Source: Marsupella aquatica
Taxonomy: Eukaryota; Marchantiophyta
Direction of reading: 5' to 3'
DNA length: 64,000 bases
Assembly (NCBI GenBank): GCA_973895155.1
Contig: OZ316896.1
Location: forward strand, 23,312,001 to 23,376,000
The position numbers were made by a program, and so were the translations under genes. The notes under the pieces were generated by a model, which was given only the letters and a program-made list of their open reading frames with translations, was not told the DNA's origin and searched no databases. Of this stretch, positions 20,905 to 31,136 are shown in pieces (the stretch's first letter is position 1; each line of letters begins with the position of its first letter).

Positions 20905-22636
20905 TCCAGGCCGCAACTTTCTCTTGGTCCACCTCAATGCCCCGTTTGGACACACGATGCCCGAGTAACACCCCCTCCTCTACCCCAAAGAAGCATTTGG
21001 CGGGATGTAGTTTGAGGTTAACATCTTGGCATCGTTGCAACGTTCGTCGTAGGTGTTCGGGGTGCATGGCAACGGTTCCGAAGATGGCAAAGTCATCGAT
21101 AAATATCTCCAAAAATTCCCGTAGGAAATCGTGGAAGATATTCATCATAAGGCGCTGAAACATAGCCGGGGCGTTACACAGACCAAAAGGCATCCTCCAA
21201 AATGCGAACGTCCCCCACTCCGTAGTGAAAGTTGTTTTGAGCTGATCCGCGAGACGAATCCAGATTTGGTTATAACCTGAATACCCGTCAAGAAATGTAT
21301 AGATTTCATTTCGGGCCACCATATCTAGAACCATATCCGTGAATGGTAATGGGTAATGGTCTTTTCGGGTTGCGTCATTCAGCTTACGGTAGTCCTGACA
21401 GATACGAATCTTAGGTTTTCCATCCGTACCTCCCTTCTTTGGTACAATGACAATGGGAGAGACCCAGTCGCTGGCCATTACCGGGTAAATGATATCGGCG
21501 GCGAGGAGACGATCAATTTCCTCCTTCACTAAGATGGAGTACCTCGGATTCATGCGACGTTGTCGCTGTCGTACCGCATGGGCTCCTAGGTTCAGATCGA
21601 TTGTGTGTTCTCCCAACTCGGGGGAGACGCTTGTTAAATCATGATGACTCCATGCAAACACATCTTCATATTCCTTGAGCAAAGCTTGGATGGATTTTTC
21701 AGCCTTCCCCGTCAGAGCGTGGCCCAGGTTAAAAGATTTGTCCATCCCAATAGTGTACTTCCGGTAGTGCTCCTTCATGATGACTTCAACCTGGTTTCGC
21801 AGACTCGGGTCCAGGCTCGCGTCAAGCTCAGCTAACCGAACTCCTCCGTACATGGGTGGGACCGGGATTGGTCTCGGGATGGGGTTTACGTCCTCCAATT
21901 GCGGAATGGACGGATCCCATGAGACTCGCTTTTTATGTCTCGGTCTCGAGTTTTCGGCCTCAGGTGGTTGTTGGGCTGGTTCATGGTTATGAGGCTCTGA
22001 AATGGAAGGAGTAGCCTCGGCTCCCTGCTTAGCTGGAGCCGTGTCCTCCGTCTCGATGAGTTGTTCGTGCGTTTCCTCATCCTTGACAGTAGATGTGCTT
22101 GGGGTGGACTTAATGGCAGCCCTCGGGTAATTTAGGAGATGTGTTTCTCGGGTTGCTTCAACTCCGAAGACATCTTCCTCGGATAGGGACGAGATGAGTT
22201 CGATCATATTGAGTTCCTCTTCCTCCGAGGTCTCCGAATCATATTCCTCGGGTCCTTGTGGGGTTTCTCCCTGATAATCGTCCATTGCCCAGGATACCCG
22301 TACGGTGGGTTCCCCGAACCGTAGCTCCTTCTTTCCCCAATCCGTGACTACGCGGCCACCGTACAACCACGGCCTGCCCAGAAGAACCGGATAAGAGGAG
22401 GGACGAACCGGCCTCATGACTAAGAAGTTGAGATAGAACTCTACCCCTCCCACCAGAGTGAGCACTCGTGTGAGCGTGCCTAATGGGAGGACCCTTGCCC
22501 CGTTTGCTAATCTGATAGCTCGGGCCGTGGGTTGATACGTGAGGTATCCTAACTTGACTGACGTTTCTTCAGTCATGATGTTGACTCCCGCTCCTCCGTC
22601 TACAAGAACCATCTTGATGGTTGTGGTGCGTCCCAT
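20897..22636 (-). pseudogene. Family B gypsy protease-RT fragment
   Basis: This is a 579-codon open frame on the minus strand. The first residues (MGRTT) are read from the end of the neighbouring family A LTR. Family B proper begins at about 22621 with a retropepsin site, VLVDGGAGVNIM, then LLGRPWLYGGRVVTDWGKK and an acidic linker. RT follows: WVSPIVIVPKKGG, MPFGLCNAPAMFQRLM and the catalytic FIDDFAIFG. It stops at GIEVDQEKVAAW, where the copy is cut. Unlike family A, protease and RT share one frame. Sequence similarity to family A pol is high across RT, so B is a sister family. RNase H and integrase are absent. Confidence 0.88.
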
Positions 22637-23533
22637 GGCTCCCTAAACCCAAGAAACCCCCCCAGCTCATGCCGATTCCCGCGGGTTTCGCGCTTGGCGA
22701 GGCCGTTTCCGCGGCTTAGCGGCATGGGATGCTGCTAACCTTCTACTACTACTATTAACATTTTACACACATATACTGGACAGATCCTTCATCGGGTCAT
22801 GAGATACGTAGCCGGCCTAATCTAGGCCTTCCCCTGTCTTCCCCTCCGTCTTGTTAGGTATGTTTGGATTCCGCCGCCGGAATGATCCCCAATAGGCTTG
22901 GTTAAGCCGCTAAGACCTCTCTCAGCTCGACACATCCAACTCTCACTCCCCTGCTTACTTTCCTTCCTTTTGGTTGATGTGGGCACTCTTCACACAAGTT
23001 AATGCGACACACAAATAGCAAAATGACTCATTCTGACTGAGTCATACCATGCACTTGCCATACAAACAGTACATCTCATACACAAGCTCTGCGAACTAAG
23101 CCGTGAGGCCAACTCTATTCAGCTCTTAGGCATGAGGAAACATGAATATACACAAGGGTCACTGTACGACTAACCGAGAGCTTCTCGTACTACTTGATCC
23201 CAGCCCGGCTGGTGCAAACTAAAAACTTGCTAAAGAAGAGGCCCTTAGCTCCCCGCTGCCCAGGTACTTATCCTGGTAGTGGATCCACCATTCTTTGCAT
23301 CGTAAGCCTATCTACTTAACAGTAATCTACTTGCCCGAATCTACCTATGTACAGCAAGGCAGGAGCACAAGTGTTGCTCCTACCAGTGGGACCGCAATCC
23401 CACTAAGCTAAGTGTCAGGGCCGCTCCTGGTCCTGATCCTAATCCTAAACTTGGAGATCCGCGCCCGCCCTGCCCACTCACGCCTCCTCCCTCCACGTCC
23501 GCCCTCCCTAAAAGGAACGGCGCCTTTGCACCG

Positions 23534-26500
23534 TCACGACACCGGTGGTGGATCCTTAATGGACGCCCCCAACGCTTCCTCCTCAGCCACTGCCGTAGGC
23601 TCATTCCCTGACAGATTACCTGCCCTTGACTGAGTCAACTCTCCATCGGCCTGACTGGGTCCACCATCGGCGTAGGCATCGGCTTGGGAATCGGTTACGG
23701 CCTCAGCCTCGGCTACGGTCTCCCCGGCCTGCTCAAGAGGCGGATCTGGAATACCGGCCTCATTACTGAGTAGTTCGGCTTGGGCCGCACCACCCCCACC
23801 TGTGATGATAGCGGGCTCTTTTGCTGGATTCATGCCGGAGGATGGTGCTGGTTCTACCTCTTTGGTCACCACGGCTTGTGGAGTCGGATTACTCCTTGAC
23901 CCTGAAGGTTTCCGCTTTTTCTTCTTTTCTGGTTCGGCCGCTGGTCCCTTCCCCTTCCCACTTACTTCCGGCACTGGTGCAGTTGGCACGGCTTTTTCTT
24001 CGGCCAGTACCACTCCTGGTAACTTGGTTGCCCCAATTGGAGTTGGGCCTGATGAAGACAAGCACTTAAATACTGCGGCTTGTTTCTTCAGCCGCTCCGT
24101 TTGGTTGTCGGCCCGCCGCTGGAGGTTCTCCATCTTCCTCGTGATTTCCTCCAACTCCTCCTGGGTCTCATCCAGGTCCTTGCGTGCCTCCTCTAGTTCC
24201 TTTTGGGCTTCCTCCCGTTCTTGTTTCAAGGTAGTCCTCTCCTCCCGGGTTGCTCTTAGCTCCTTGTCGAGCTCTGCAATATTGACAGACTCCATCTGGT
24301 TCATCTTGGCGTAAGTCTGTTCGAGCATGTCGTCCTTCTCCCTTAGGTCGGCCTTGAAGCTGGCCGTCAGGGACGCAAGCTCCTGCTGCAACGCCATAAT
24401 CCCTTGATAGGATTTCCCTAACTCGGCCTCCTTCTGCTCAAGGGCTCCGCGGATTTTCTCGAGCTCCCCCTTCAACGCCCATTCCTTTCTTTGGGTCTCC
24501 GCCATGGCCCGGCTGTTGGCTGTTATGTGGGCCTCCTCTGTATTCTTCAGCTCTTGCTTCCACTTCTCCCTCTCTTTGATTGTGTCGGCCAACTCTCCCT
24601 GCGTCTGAGTCAGTTTATCCTTGATATTCTGATTATCAGCCTGCGCGGTGTCCAACTGCCCCTGCATGATGTTCAGCTCATGCCGTTTAATCCGCAGTTC
24701 ATCTTGGGCTTTCTTGGCCGCCCTTAGATCTTCAATCTCGGCTTCCATCCTCCTAAGCCGCCGAATGACCTCATCCTTCTTGCTTCTCTCCAAAGCCACC
24801 GCTTCTTCTAATTGGTGCTTCTCCAACTGCTCCCTATGGAAAAAGGGTCCTACCTCCAACTCCTCTCCAAAGATGTTGAGCGCAAGTTCCCCACACATCT
24901 CACCATACTCCATGGCTCTATTCTTAGCGTAGGTGGAGTAAGTAGAAGTGATCGGCATCGCCCATCGCGGCCTCTGCTCCCAAGCCGTCCTGCGGATCTC
25001 TTCAATCGTGGCTAGAGGTTTGCTTCCTTTTTCGGCTAGCCGCCTGATGTCCTCCGGCCAATCTCCTCCTGGTAAATCCTTTTCCCTAGCCAGGGCTGCC
25101 TCCTCTTCCTGCCTGATTCGCTCCTGAAATTCCTGCACCATCTGTTTTATGCCGTCAAAGCTCGGGGGAGCAACATCTGGTGGGGGAGACTCAGGGCTAC
25201 TCTGCTGGTTGGGGTCCCCTCGCACTACCCTTGGAAGTGTGGGGACAAACCGGCCACAGGTCCTTACTCCTGGAACGTGATGGTCCGACCCATAGCCGGA
25301 ATTATCATGGCTGCAGTCCTCCACTGCCTCCTCTACCTCTTGGACGTCCGGCTTCTCCCTCTCCTCTTCGTCGGTAGGAGCTTCAGGCAATTCTGCCTCA
25401 GATTCGGAGCTTGAGGTTCCCACGTACATTCGAACACCTGGCTTGGATTCCGGCCTGATTCTCTCCTTGTCTCCAGCAAAGGGGTTTTCTCTTGTGAGCC
25501 GGTGTAGGCCTACCTCTGTAGTAGTGTCCTGCATTGTTGCCGTTGCCGTTGTTGTTGCCGATGCCGATTTCTTTTCTTTCTCCAGTAGTTTCAGCAGACT
25601 CTGCATGCCTGGTTGCTGCATCGGCAAGTCCTCCTTCCTGGGTCTAAACACCTGCTCGATCGTAGGGCTAACAGGTGGTTGAGGCTTCTCAGCCAACGGC
25701 CTCGGCGTTGGAGCTTCCTCGGGTGCCCTTACCTGCAGGGGGAGTACCGGGGCAAAAGTCTGACCTCTGGCATACCGGCACAACAGCGGCATGTGATAGC
25801 CAAGCCGCGACACGCTCCCCATGCCGATTACCTGCTGCTCCTCCTTTAAGATCTTCTTCAATTGGTTGAGGAGGTACCCGTTGTAGTCCCGGCTTGGGTC
25901 TGGCCTTTCTGCCAGATAGACCTGTGCCTTGCCGATCTCTGCCCTCGGCAAGTTACAATGCATGGTCACCCGCAAGAAGTCAATCATCTCTCCTATGTGC
26001 GGGTTGGTGCAGGTGTTCCGGAAGAAGCCATTCTTCGTTGATGGCCCAGGGAACGACCGGAACTCCTTGTCAGGCAAGGTCTTCCTGGTATCAACTTTGG
26101 TCTTATTGCCTATCGGCAAGCCAAACACTTCGGCAATTACCTTGGGAGTAAGATAGAAATCCTTCCCATATATCCTCGTGCAATTGGTCTCGGGTTCCCA
26201 TGACCCCACGAATTCTAATAGGTCTGACTCCGGTACCTCCGGCTTCAGCCATGGTAATCTTACAAAGGCCTCTAAGCCGGATCCGGCCATGAAGCCTTGG
26301 TACTTCTTGGTCTGCATGGCCGTGAAGCATGCATCCTCCTCCCGTGCAAAATGTAGTTGCACCTCCACCGGTAGGGTTGCCGCCCAGCCCTTCCAGGTGT
26401 CATCCCTGGTTGGAATGGCCTTGATGGGATCGACCTCCTCCTCTTCGGCTTCTCCCTGCCTCCTGCTCTGCTGCTTGGCTGGCTTCTTTGGTGCCGCCGA

Positions 26501-26908
26501 CCTCGTTCTTTTTGCCGGGGTGGCTTCATCGTTGACGGCTCCCTTCCTCTTCATCCCTGCTGCCGTGGAGGTTTCTCCTAGCACCGTTGCCTGGGTCCAC
26601 CTTTCCGTGCTTCCCTTTAATTCCCAGTGTATGTCGTTGCAGTTCTTGATGGCCTCTCGGATGCCGACGACGCTGTCTTTGCAAAACAGAAGATCGTCGA
26701 GTTGATTGGAAGTAGGCGTCCACAGGAACTCGTCCTTGATGAGTTCGCCTCCTAAGAAAGCCGTCTTCTGCAGCTCCCACAATCGAGCGAGCTCCTGCCG
26801 TTCTCGAGCTGCCCTTTCTGATTCCTCGTCCTCGTAAGTCTTGATGTACTTAGTTGCCCGTTCGAACAGGCATCCCCAGAAATGTGCCGCTTGATTGACG
26901 TTGCTCAT
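23534..26908 (-). CDS. LTR-encoded protein of 1,124 residues, intact copy
   Basis: This is the only uninterrupted version of the LTR ORF in the window. It starts MSNVNQAAHFWGCLFERA; the ATG was chosen because it is shared by all full-length copies and the upstream extension is out of frame here. Regions: 1-115 helical; 120-160 with KRKG and PAKRTRSAAPKK basic patches that look like nuclear-localisation signals; 173-385 globular, including LLEFVGSWEPETN, YLTPKVIAEVFGLPIGN and MPLLCRYARGQTF; Pro-rich linker; acidic stretch EEVEEAVEDCS; coiled coil about 690-950 with heptad-like Leu and many Glu/Lys; and a Lys-rich tail (EKKKKRKPSGSRS). The globular part reminds me of the plant mobile domain or 'putative plant transposon protein' domain, but I could not test this. 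It has no known enzymatic motif. Possible roles are structural, nuclear-import or silencing-related; none is shown. Confidence 0.8.
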   Translation of the reverse strand: MSNVNQAAHFWGCLFERATKYIKTYEDEESERAARERQELARLWELQKTAFLGGELIKDEFLWTPTSNQLDDLLFCKDSVVGIREAIKNCNDIHWELKGSTERWTQATVLGETSTAAGMKRKGAVNDEATPAKRTRSAAPKKPAKQQSRRQGEAEEEEVDPIKAIPTRDDTWKGWAATLPVEVQLHFAREEDACFTAMQTKKYQGFMAGSGLEAFVRLPWLKPEVPESDLLEFVGSWEPETNCTRIYGKDFYLTPKVIAEVFGLPIGNKTKVDTRKTLPDKEFRSFPGPSTKNGFFRNTCTNPHIGEMIDFLRVTMHCNLPRAEIGKAQVYLAERPDPSRDYNGYLLNQLKKILKEEQQVIGMGSVSRLGYHMPLLCRYARGQTFAPVLPLQVRAPEEAPTPRPLAEKPQPPVSPTIEQVFRPRKEDLPMQQPGMQSLLKLLEKEKKSASATTTATATMQDTTTEVGLHRLTRENPFAGDKERIRPESKPGVRMYVGTSSSESEAELPEAPTDEEEREKPDVQEVEEAVEDCSHDNSGYGSDHHVPGVRTCGRFVPTLPRVVRGDPNQQSSPESPPPDVAPPSFDGIKQMVQEFQERIRQEEEAALAREKDLPGGDWPEDIRRLAEKGSKPLATIEEIRRTAWEQRPRWAMPITSTYSTYAKNRAMEYGEMCGELALNIFGEELEVGPFFHREQLEKHQLEEAVALERSKKDEVIRRLRRMEAEIEDLRAAKKAQDELRIKRHELNIMQGQLDTAQADNQNIKDKLTQTQGELADTIKEREKWKQELKNTEEAHITANSRAMAETQRKEWALKGELEKIRGALEQKEAELGKSYQGIMALQQELASLTASFKADLREKDDMLEQTYAKMNQMESVNIAELDKELRATREERTTLKQEREEAQKELEEARKDLDETQEELEEITRKMENLQRRADNQTERLKKQAAVFKCLSSSGPTPIGATKLPGVVLAEEKAVPTAPVPEVSGKGKGPAAEPEKKKKRKPSGSRSNPTPQAVVTKEVEPAPSSGMNPAKEPAIITGGGGAAQAELLSNEAGIPDPPLEQAGETVAEAEAVTDSQADAYADGGPSQADGELTQSRAGNLSGNEPTAVAEEEALGASIKDPPPVS

Positions 26909-26957
26909 ACCCTCCTTAGGTCGATCATCGATATCTACTCTCTCCCCGAGTGCTTGC

Positions 26958-27170
26958 CTAAGCAGCTGACAGTAGTTGGCCTCCCGTAGTCGTCTGCCTA
27001 GTTCGTGCTCGCAATATGAGCCACCATCTCCTGCAAGCGCTCCTTACCCCTCTCCTCTGCCGGTCCTTCTTCCCGTTGATCCTTCCTAGCCGCCGACGCT
27101 TAACGCGCCCTAACCCTAATCGAGTTTTCACCCTCAGCGTCCTTACCTCCGGCCTCGGCCCGGGTTCCAT
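26958..27170 (-). pseudogene. Arg-rich N-terminal extension, frame-broken copy
   Basis: The 70-codon ORF beginning MEPGPRPEVRTLRVK is homologous to the extension at 18042. As in LTR1, one extra base (CTCATATTGC) separates it from the main ORF. Confidence 0.4.
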
Positions 27171-27285
27171 GGTTGCCCCTAATGGTTTATATTTTCCTTG
27201 TTTTGTCCCTATACTAAGGTGTTCCTAGGGTGCCTTCCTGGTTTACCCACTTAACTGGCCGAGTGATTCCTGTCTAGGCATCACA

Positions 27286-29013
27286 CCGGTTTATCCCCAC
27301 GCTTCCAAGAGTAGTTCGAGGGGACCCCACCCAGCAGAGTAGCCCCGAGTCTCCCCCACCAGATGTCGCTCCCCCAAGCTTTGACGGCATCAAGCAAACG
27401 GCACAAGAGTTTCAGAAGCAACTTAGGGAGGAAGAGAAGGCAGCCCTGGCTAGGGAAAAAGATTTGCCAGGAGGAGATTGGCCGGAGGACATCAGGCGGC
27501 TTGCCGAAAAAAGAAACAACCCTCTTGCCACCATAGAAGAGATCCGCAAGACGGCTTGGGAATAGAGGCCGCGGTGGTTGATGCCGATGACTTCTACTTA
27601 CTTCACCTATGCTAAAGATAGAGCCATGGAGTACGGGGAGATGTGTGGGGAACTTGCGCTCAGCATCTTTGGGGAGGAGTTGGAGCAGGGACCCTTTTTC
27701 CAGAGGGAGATGTTGGAGAAGCACCGATTAGAAGAAGTGGTGGCTTTGGAGAGAAACAAGAAGGACGAGGTCATCCAATGGCTTAGGGAGATGGAAGCCG
27801 AGGTGGAAGACCTGAAGATGGCCAAGAAAGCCCAAGATGAGCTACGGATCAAGCGGCATGAGCTAAACATCATGCAGGGGCAGTTGGATACCGCGTAGTC
27901 TGACAATCAGATTATCAAAGATAAACTGACTCGGACCCAAGGAGAGTTGGCCGGCGCAGTCAAGGAAAAGGAGAAGTGGAAGCGGGAGCTAAGGGACGCA
28001 AAGGAGGCCCACTTAGCAGCCAACAATCGGGCCATGGCAGAGACCCAGAGAAAGGAGAGGGCATTAAAAGGGGAACTTGAGGATATCTGCGGAGCCCTTG
28101 AGCAGAAGGAGGCCGAATTAAGGAAAGCCTATCAAGGGATCATTGTGCTGCAGCAAGAGCTTGCATCCCTGACGGCCAGCTTCAAGGCCGACCTGCGGGA
28201 GAAAGACGACCAGCTCGATCAGACTTATGCCAAGATGAACAAGATGGAGTCTGAAGTCATGAAGGAGCTCGACAAGGAGCTAAGAGCAACCCAAGAAGAA
28301 AGGACTACCTTAGCAGAGGAGTTGCAAGCAGCCCAGAAGGAGTTGCAGGAGGCCCAAAAGGAGCGGGGGGAGGTATGAAAGGACCTAGACAAAACCCAAG
28401 AGGAGTTGGAGGAAATCACAAGGAAGATGGAGAACTTACAACGGCGGGCCGACAACCAAACAGAGCGGCTGAAGAAACAGGCCGCAGTATTCAAGTGCTT
28501 AGCTTCATCTGGTCCAATTGTGGGAACCCCGTTACCAGGAGTCGTACTGGCCAAAGGACAAGCCGAGACACACGCCCTGGCGCCGGAGGTAAGTGGCAAA
28601 GGGAAGGGACTAGCTGCCAAAACAGGGAAGAAGAAGAAGCGGAGACCTTCTGGGTCTGGGAATTATACGACTCCTCAAGCCATGGTGACCAAGGAGGTAA
28701 ACCAGTACCAAACTCCGGCATCAACACGACGGTGGATCCACCGGTCCTAGGAAGTGGGGATGGCAAGGCCGAGGCCGGGACAACCAGTAAAGAGGCCAAG
28801 GTACCGGATCCTCCACTAGAACATGTCGGGGAGGCCATAGCCATATCGGAAGCCGTGGCCAATGCTGAGGCCGAAGCCGAGGGGGGACCCAGTCAGGCCG
28901 ATGAAGAGTTAACTCGGTCAGGGGCAGGTAATCTGTCAGAGGACGGACCAACGGCAGTGGTTGCGGAGGAAACGTTGGGGGCGTCCATTGAGGATCCACC
29001 ACCGGTGTCGTGA
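27286..29013 (+). pseudogene. LTR-ORF remnant, older subfamily
   Basis: The coiled-coil and C-terminal halves are recognisable (the HREQLEKHQLEE-like region, LTASFKADLREKDDQ, NQTERLKKQAAVFKCL). The frame is broken by nonsense codons near 27564, 27897 and 28376 and by a frameshift around 28700. Conservation of the coiled coil in an old copy suggests the ORF has been part of this LTR for a long time. Confidence 0.75.
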
Positions 29014-29504
29014 CGGTGCAAGGGCGCCGTTCCTTTTAGGGAGGGCGGACGTGGAGGTAGGAGGCATGACTGAGTGGGCAGGGCGGGCGCTGATCTCCAA
29101 GTTTAGACTTAGGATCAGGACCAGGAGGCGGCCCTGACACTTAGATTAGTGGGATTGCGGATCCTTGGGTAAGGGCGAAACTTGTGCCCCTGCCTCTCTG
29201 TACTTAGGTAGATTACAGTTAGGTAGATTAGGCTTACGATGCAAGGAATTGGGCGGATCCACAGCCAGGATAAGTACCTGGGCTGCGGGGAGTTCACGGC
29301 CTCTTCTTTAGCAAGTTTTTAGTTGCACCAGCAGGGCTGGGATCAAGTAGTTGGAGAAGCTCTCGGTTAGTTATGCAGTGACCCTTGTGTATAATCATGT
29401 TTCCTCATGCCTAAGAGCTGAATAGAGTTGGCCTCACGGCTTAGTTCGCAGAGCTTGTGTATGAGATGTACTGTTTGTATGGCAAGTGCATGGTATAACT
29501 CAGT
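27286..29504 (+). repeat. Older family A LTR fragment
   Basis: It begins inside the LTR ORF at the equivalent of 9073 and ends at the equivalent of about 11289 (CTCAGT). It is clearly more diverged than LTR1-LTR4 and shares private variants with the tail at 34495-35349, so it belongs to an older subfamily. It starts abruptly at the edge of the minus-strand LTR (27285) and ends at unrelated sequence. Confidence 0.85.
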
Positions 29505-29843
29505 TTGTCACACCATTCTAGGTAGTGTTAGAGTGTATCATACTATCTAGATCCGTATGTTTGGTATGTGTGCTATATGAGCCGATAAGGTTCCATCAGG
29601 TTTGTATGAGAGGGTACTTCTCACTTGTGAGGCATTGAAAGGTCATCTTTCAATGTTGAGCCTTGGAGAGAGAGGAGCTTGAGTGGCTATGGTGGCTGTG
29701 AGCTCCGCTTGTGTAACGTGGATTCCTTGAGTAGTGCAAGGTGCGTTGGCTTGACATACATGTGTGATCGGATCGGTGCGGGATCGATGGGGTATTGTTG
29801 ACCGGGATTGTTGTGCCGATCATATGGAGATTACATTGAAAGA
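29505..29843. other. Spacer between LTR fragment and transposase
   Basis: No coding sequence or repeat is recognised. It begins TTGTCACACC right after the LTR breakpoint and contains inverted CATATGATC-like fragments near 29820-29850. It could hold one end of the DNA transposon, but no terminal inverted repeat was identified. Confidence 0.3.
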
Positions 29844-30925
29844 TCATATGGCATTTAAATTAATTCTCAAGTCGAATGGAACAGGTGCATCTTGAGATGT
29901 CGCAGCTGTTTGGACCATCGAGACTCCCTGTGCTTCAAGGAACTCTACCTCGGCAGGTGATAGGTTGGTCCCTTTCACAACTGGCAAGATATCCGGCACA
30001 GGAGGAAGGCGTTCAACACCACAACGCGGGCGGCTCTTGTAGCATGTTTTGTTTGGGCAGAACCATATCATTTCTGCAATGGGTGTGCCTCTGAAAATGC
30101 GATGTCCGCTGACAACAATGCCGACAACACCTGTTGCCGAATGGAACCCGACTTTTTTGACACAATTTCGACACTCATCCCTCTCAGAATTTCCATGCAA
30201 AGTCCCATTGCACTGAGACCCTGCCCCATATTTGGCTGTGTGCCGCAAATGCCAGGTCCCTCTAGGAACGTCCATTTCCAAAGGAGTTGACTTTGTCGGC
30301 AAACGTTGAAGAACAGTCGGAGCACTGAGTGGGGGTTGCAATGATGTTGCTGTTCCTCTGACGTCAGGTGTGTTCGCGAGGGAATCACTTCCATTCGTTG
30401 AAGTGTCGCTCCCGCCGAGGTCGACTATGGGATCTGTTACATTTGCGGGAAAGGAAGTGAAGGCAATATTGTTGAGATTCTTCCGTTTGAACCCTCAAGT
30501 GTTTGGTGTAGTGATGAGAATGGTGTCATGCCGATGGGAGTCTTGTGGCGAGACAATCCTAGTTGCGAGTCCCTTCCTCTTAACCGACTTTGTGACAATA
30601 TCTCCATTCAGAGGAGAGCTCCTATCCAAATCCAAATCAGCAGCGTTGGAAAGAATCATGTTGGTTGCTTCTTCAAATAACTTGGGTGAACCAGATTGGT
30701 CTGTGGATCGGAATGCTAATTCCCAGATAGTTGGCCCCTTCCCTCTATTGAGTCCCTTCCGATATGCGCTGTAACCCGCAACTTGTGACAGAGCTCGATT
30801 TTGATCAACTTTGCATGCTTCAAAGAGACCCACCATTTTTTTGTAGCCCATGCTTTCATGGAGGCGTGCCTTGACTCTGACCCGGTACAGTTTGGAATGA
30901 GCGCACCTTCTTTTGCGCTTTTGCT

Positions 30926-31136
30926 CTGCAATAAAACCCGTCCAGACAAAATTTAGTTCTTTTGTATAAGCAGCGCCAAGCGCTAGCAATGAGTAGGAGA
31001 TAATAAAAGAAGGTTTATCGGTACAAGTTTTGTTTTCTGTAATGTTTGAAGGTTTTTGGAGTGAAAATTAAAGTAGCGCCTGGCGCTAGTATAAACACAC
31101 AGAGGTTTGACTAATAAACGCATCAAGAAAACTTAC
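30926..31136 (-). other. Predicted intron in the transposase gene (211 bp)
   Basis: On the minus strand the donor reads TGTG|GTAAGT at 31137/31136 and the acceptor TTTTATTGCAG|AGC at 30926/30925. Joining across it keeps the frame from the EFHSC codons into QKRKRRCAH. The intron contains two of the GCGCC-N-GGCGC palindromes. Confidence 0.6.
30972..31088. repeat. Two GCGCC/GGCGC palindromes inside the intron
   Basis: AGCGCCAAGCGCTA lies at 30972-30985 and TAGCGCCTGGCGCTA at 31074-31088. They match the array upstream of the gene. Confidence 0.75.

Larger units (their letters stand above)
22622..27285 (-). repeat. Full-length family A LTR without internal region
   Basis: On the minus strand it starts TGTGATGCC (27285) and ends GCACCACA (22622): 4,664 bp, the same as LTR1. 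The flanking five bases (GGTT side and CCGGT side) do not match, so it is not a simple solo LTR left at one insertion site. One side abuts family B pol and the other abuts an older family A LTR fragment. Confidence 0.9.

Noticed and set aside
20905-21158. C-terminal extension of the LTR ORF beyond the coiled coil
   Set aside because: This part is antisense to family B RT; the open frame there is accidental.
30716-30949. Alternative minus-strand frame after the transposase intron
   Set aside because: The splice sites connect in frame to the longer frame (30925 onward), which also continues through to the C-terminal Cys module.
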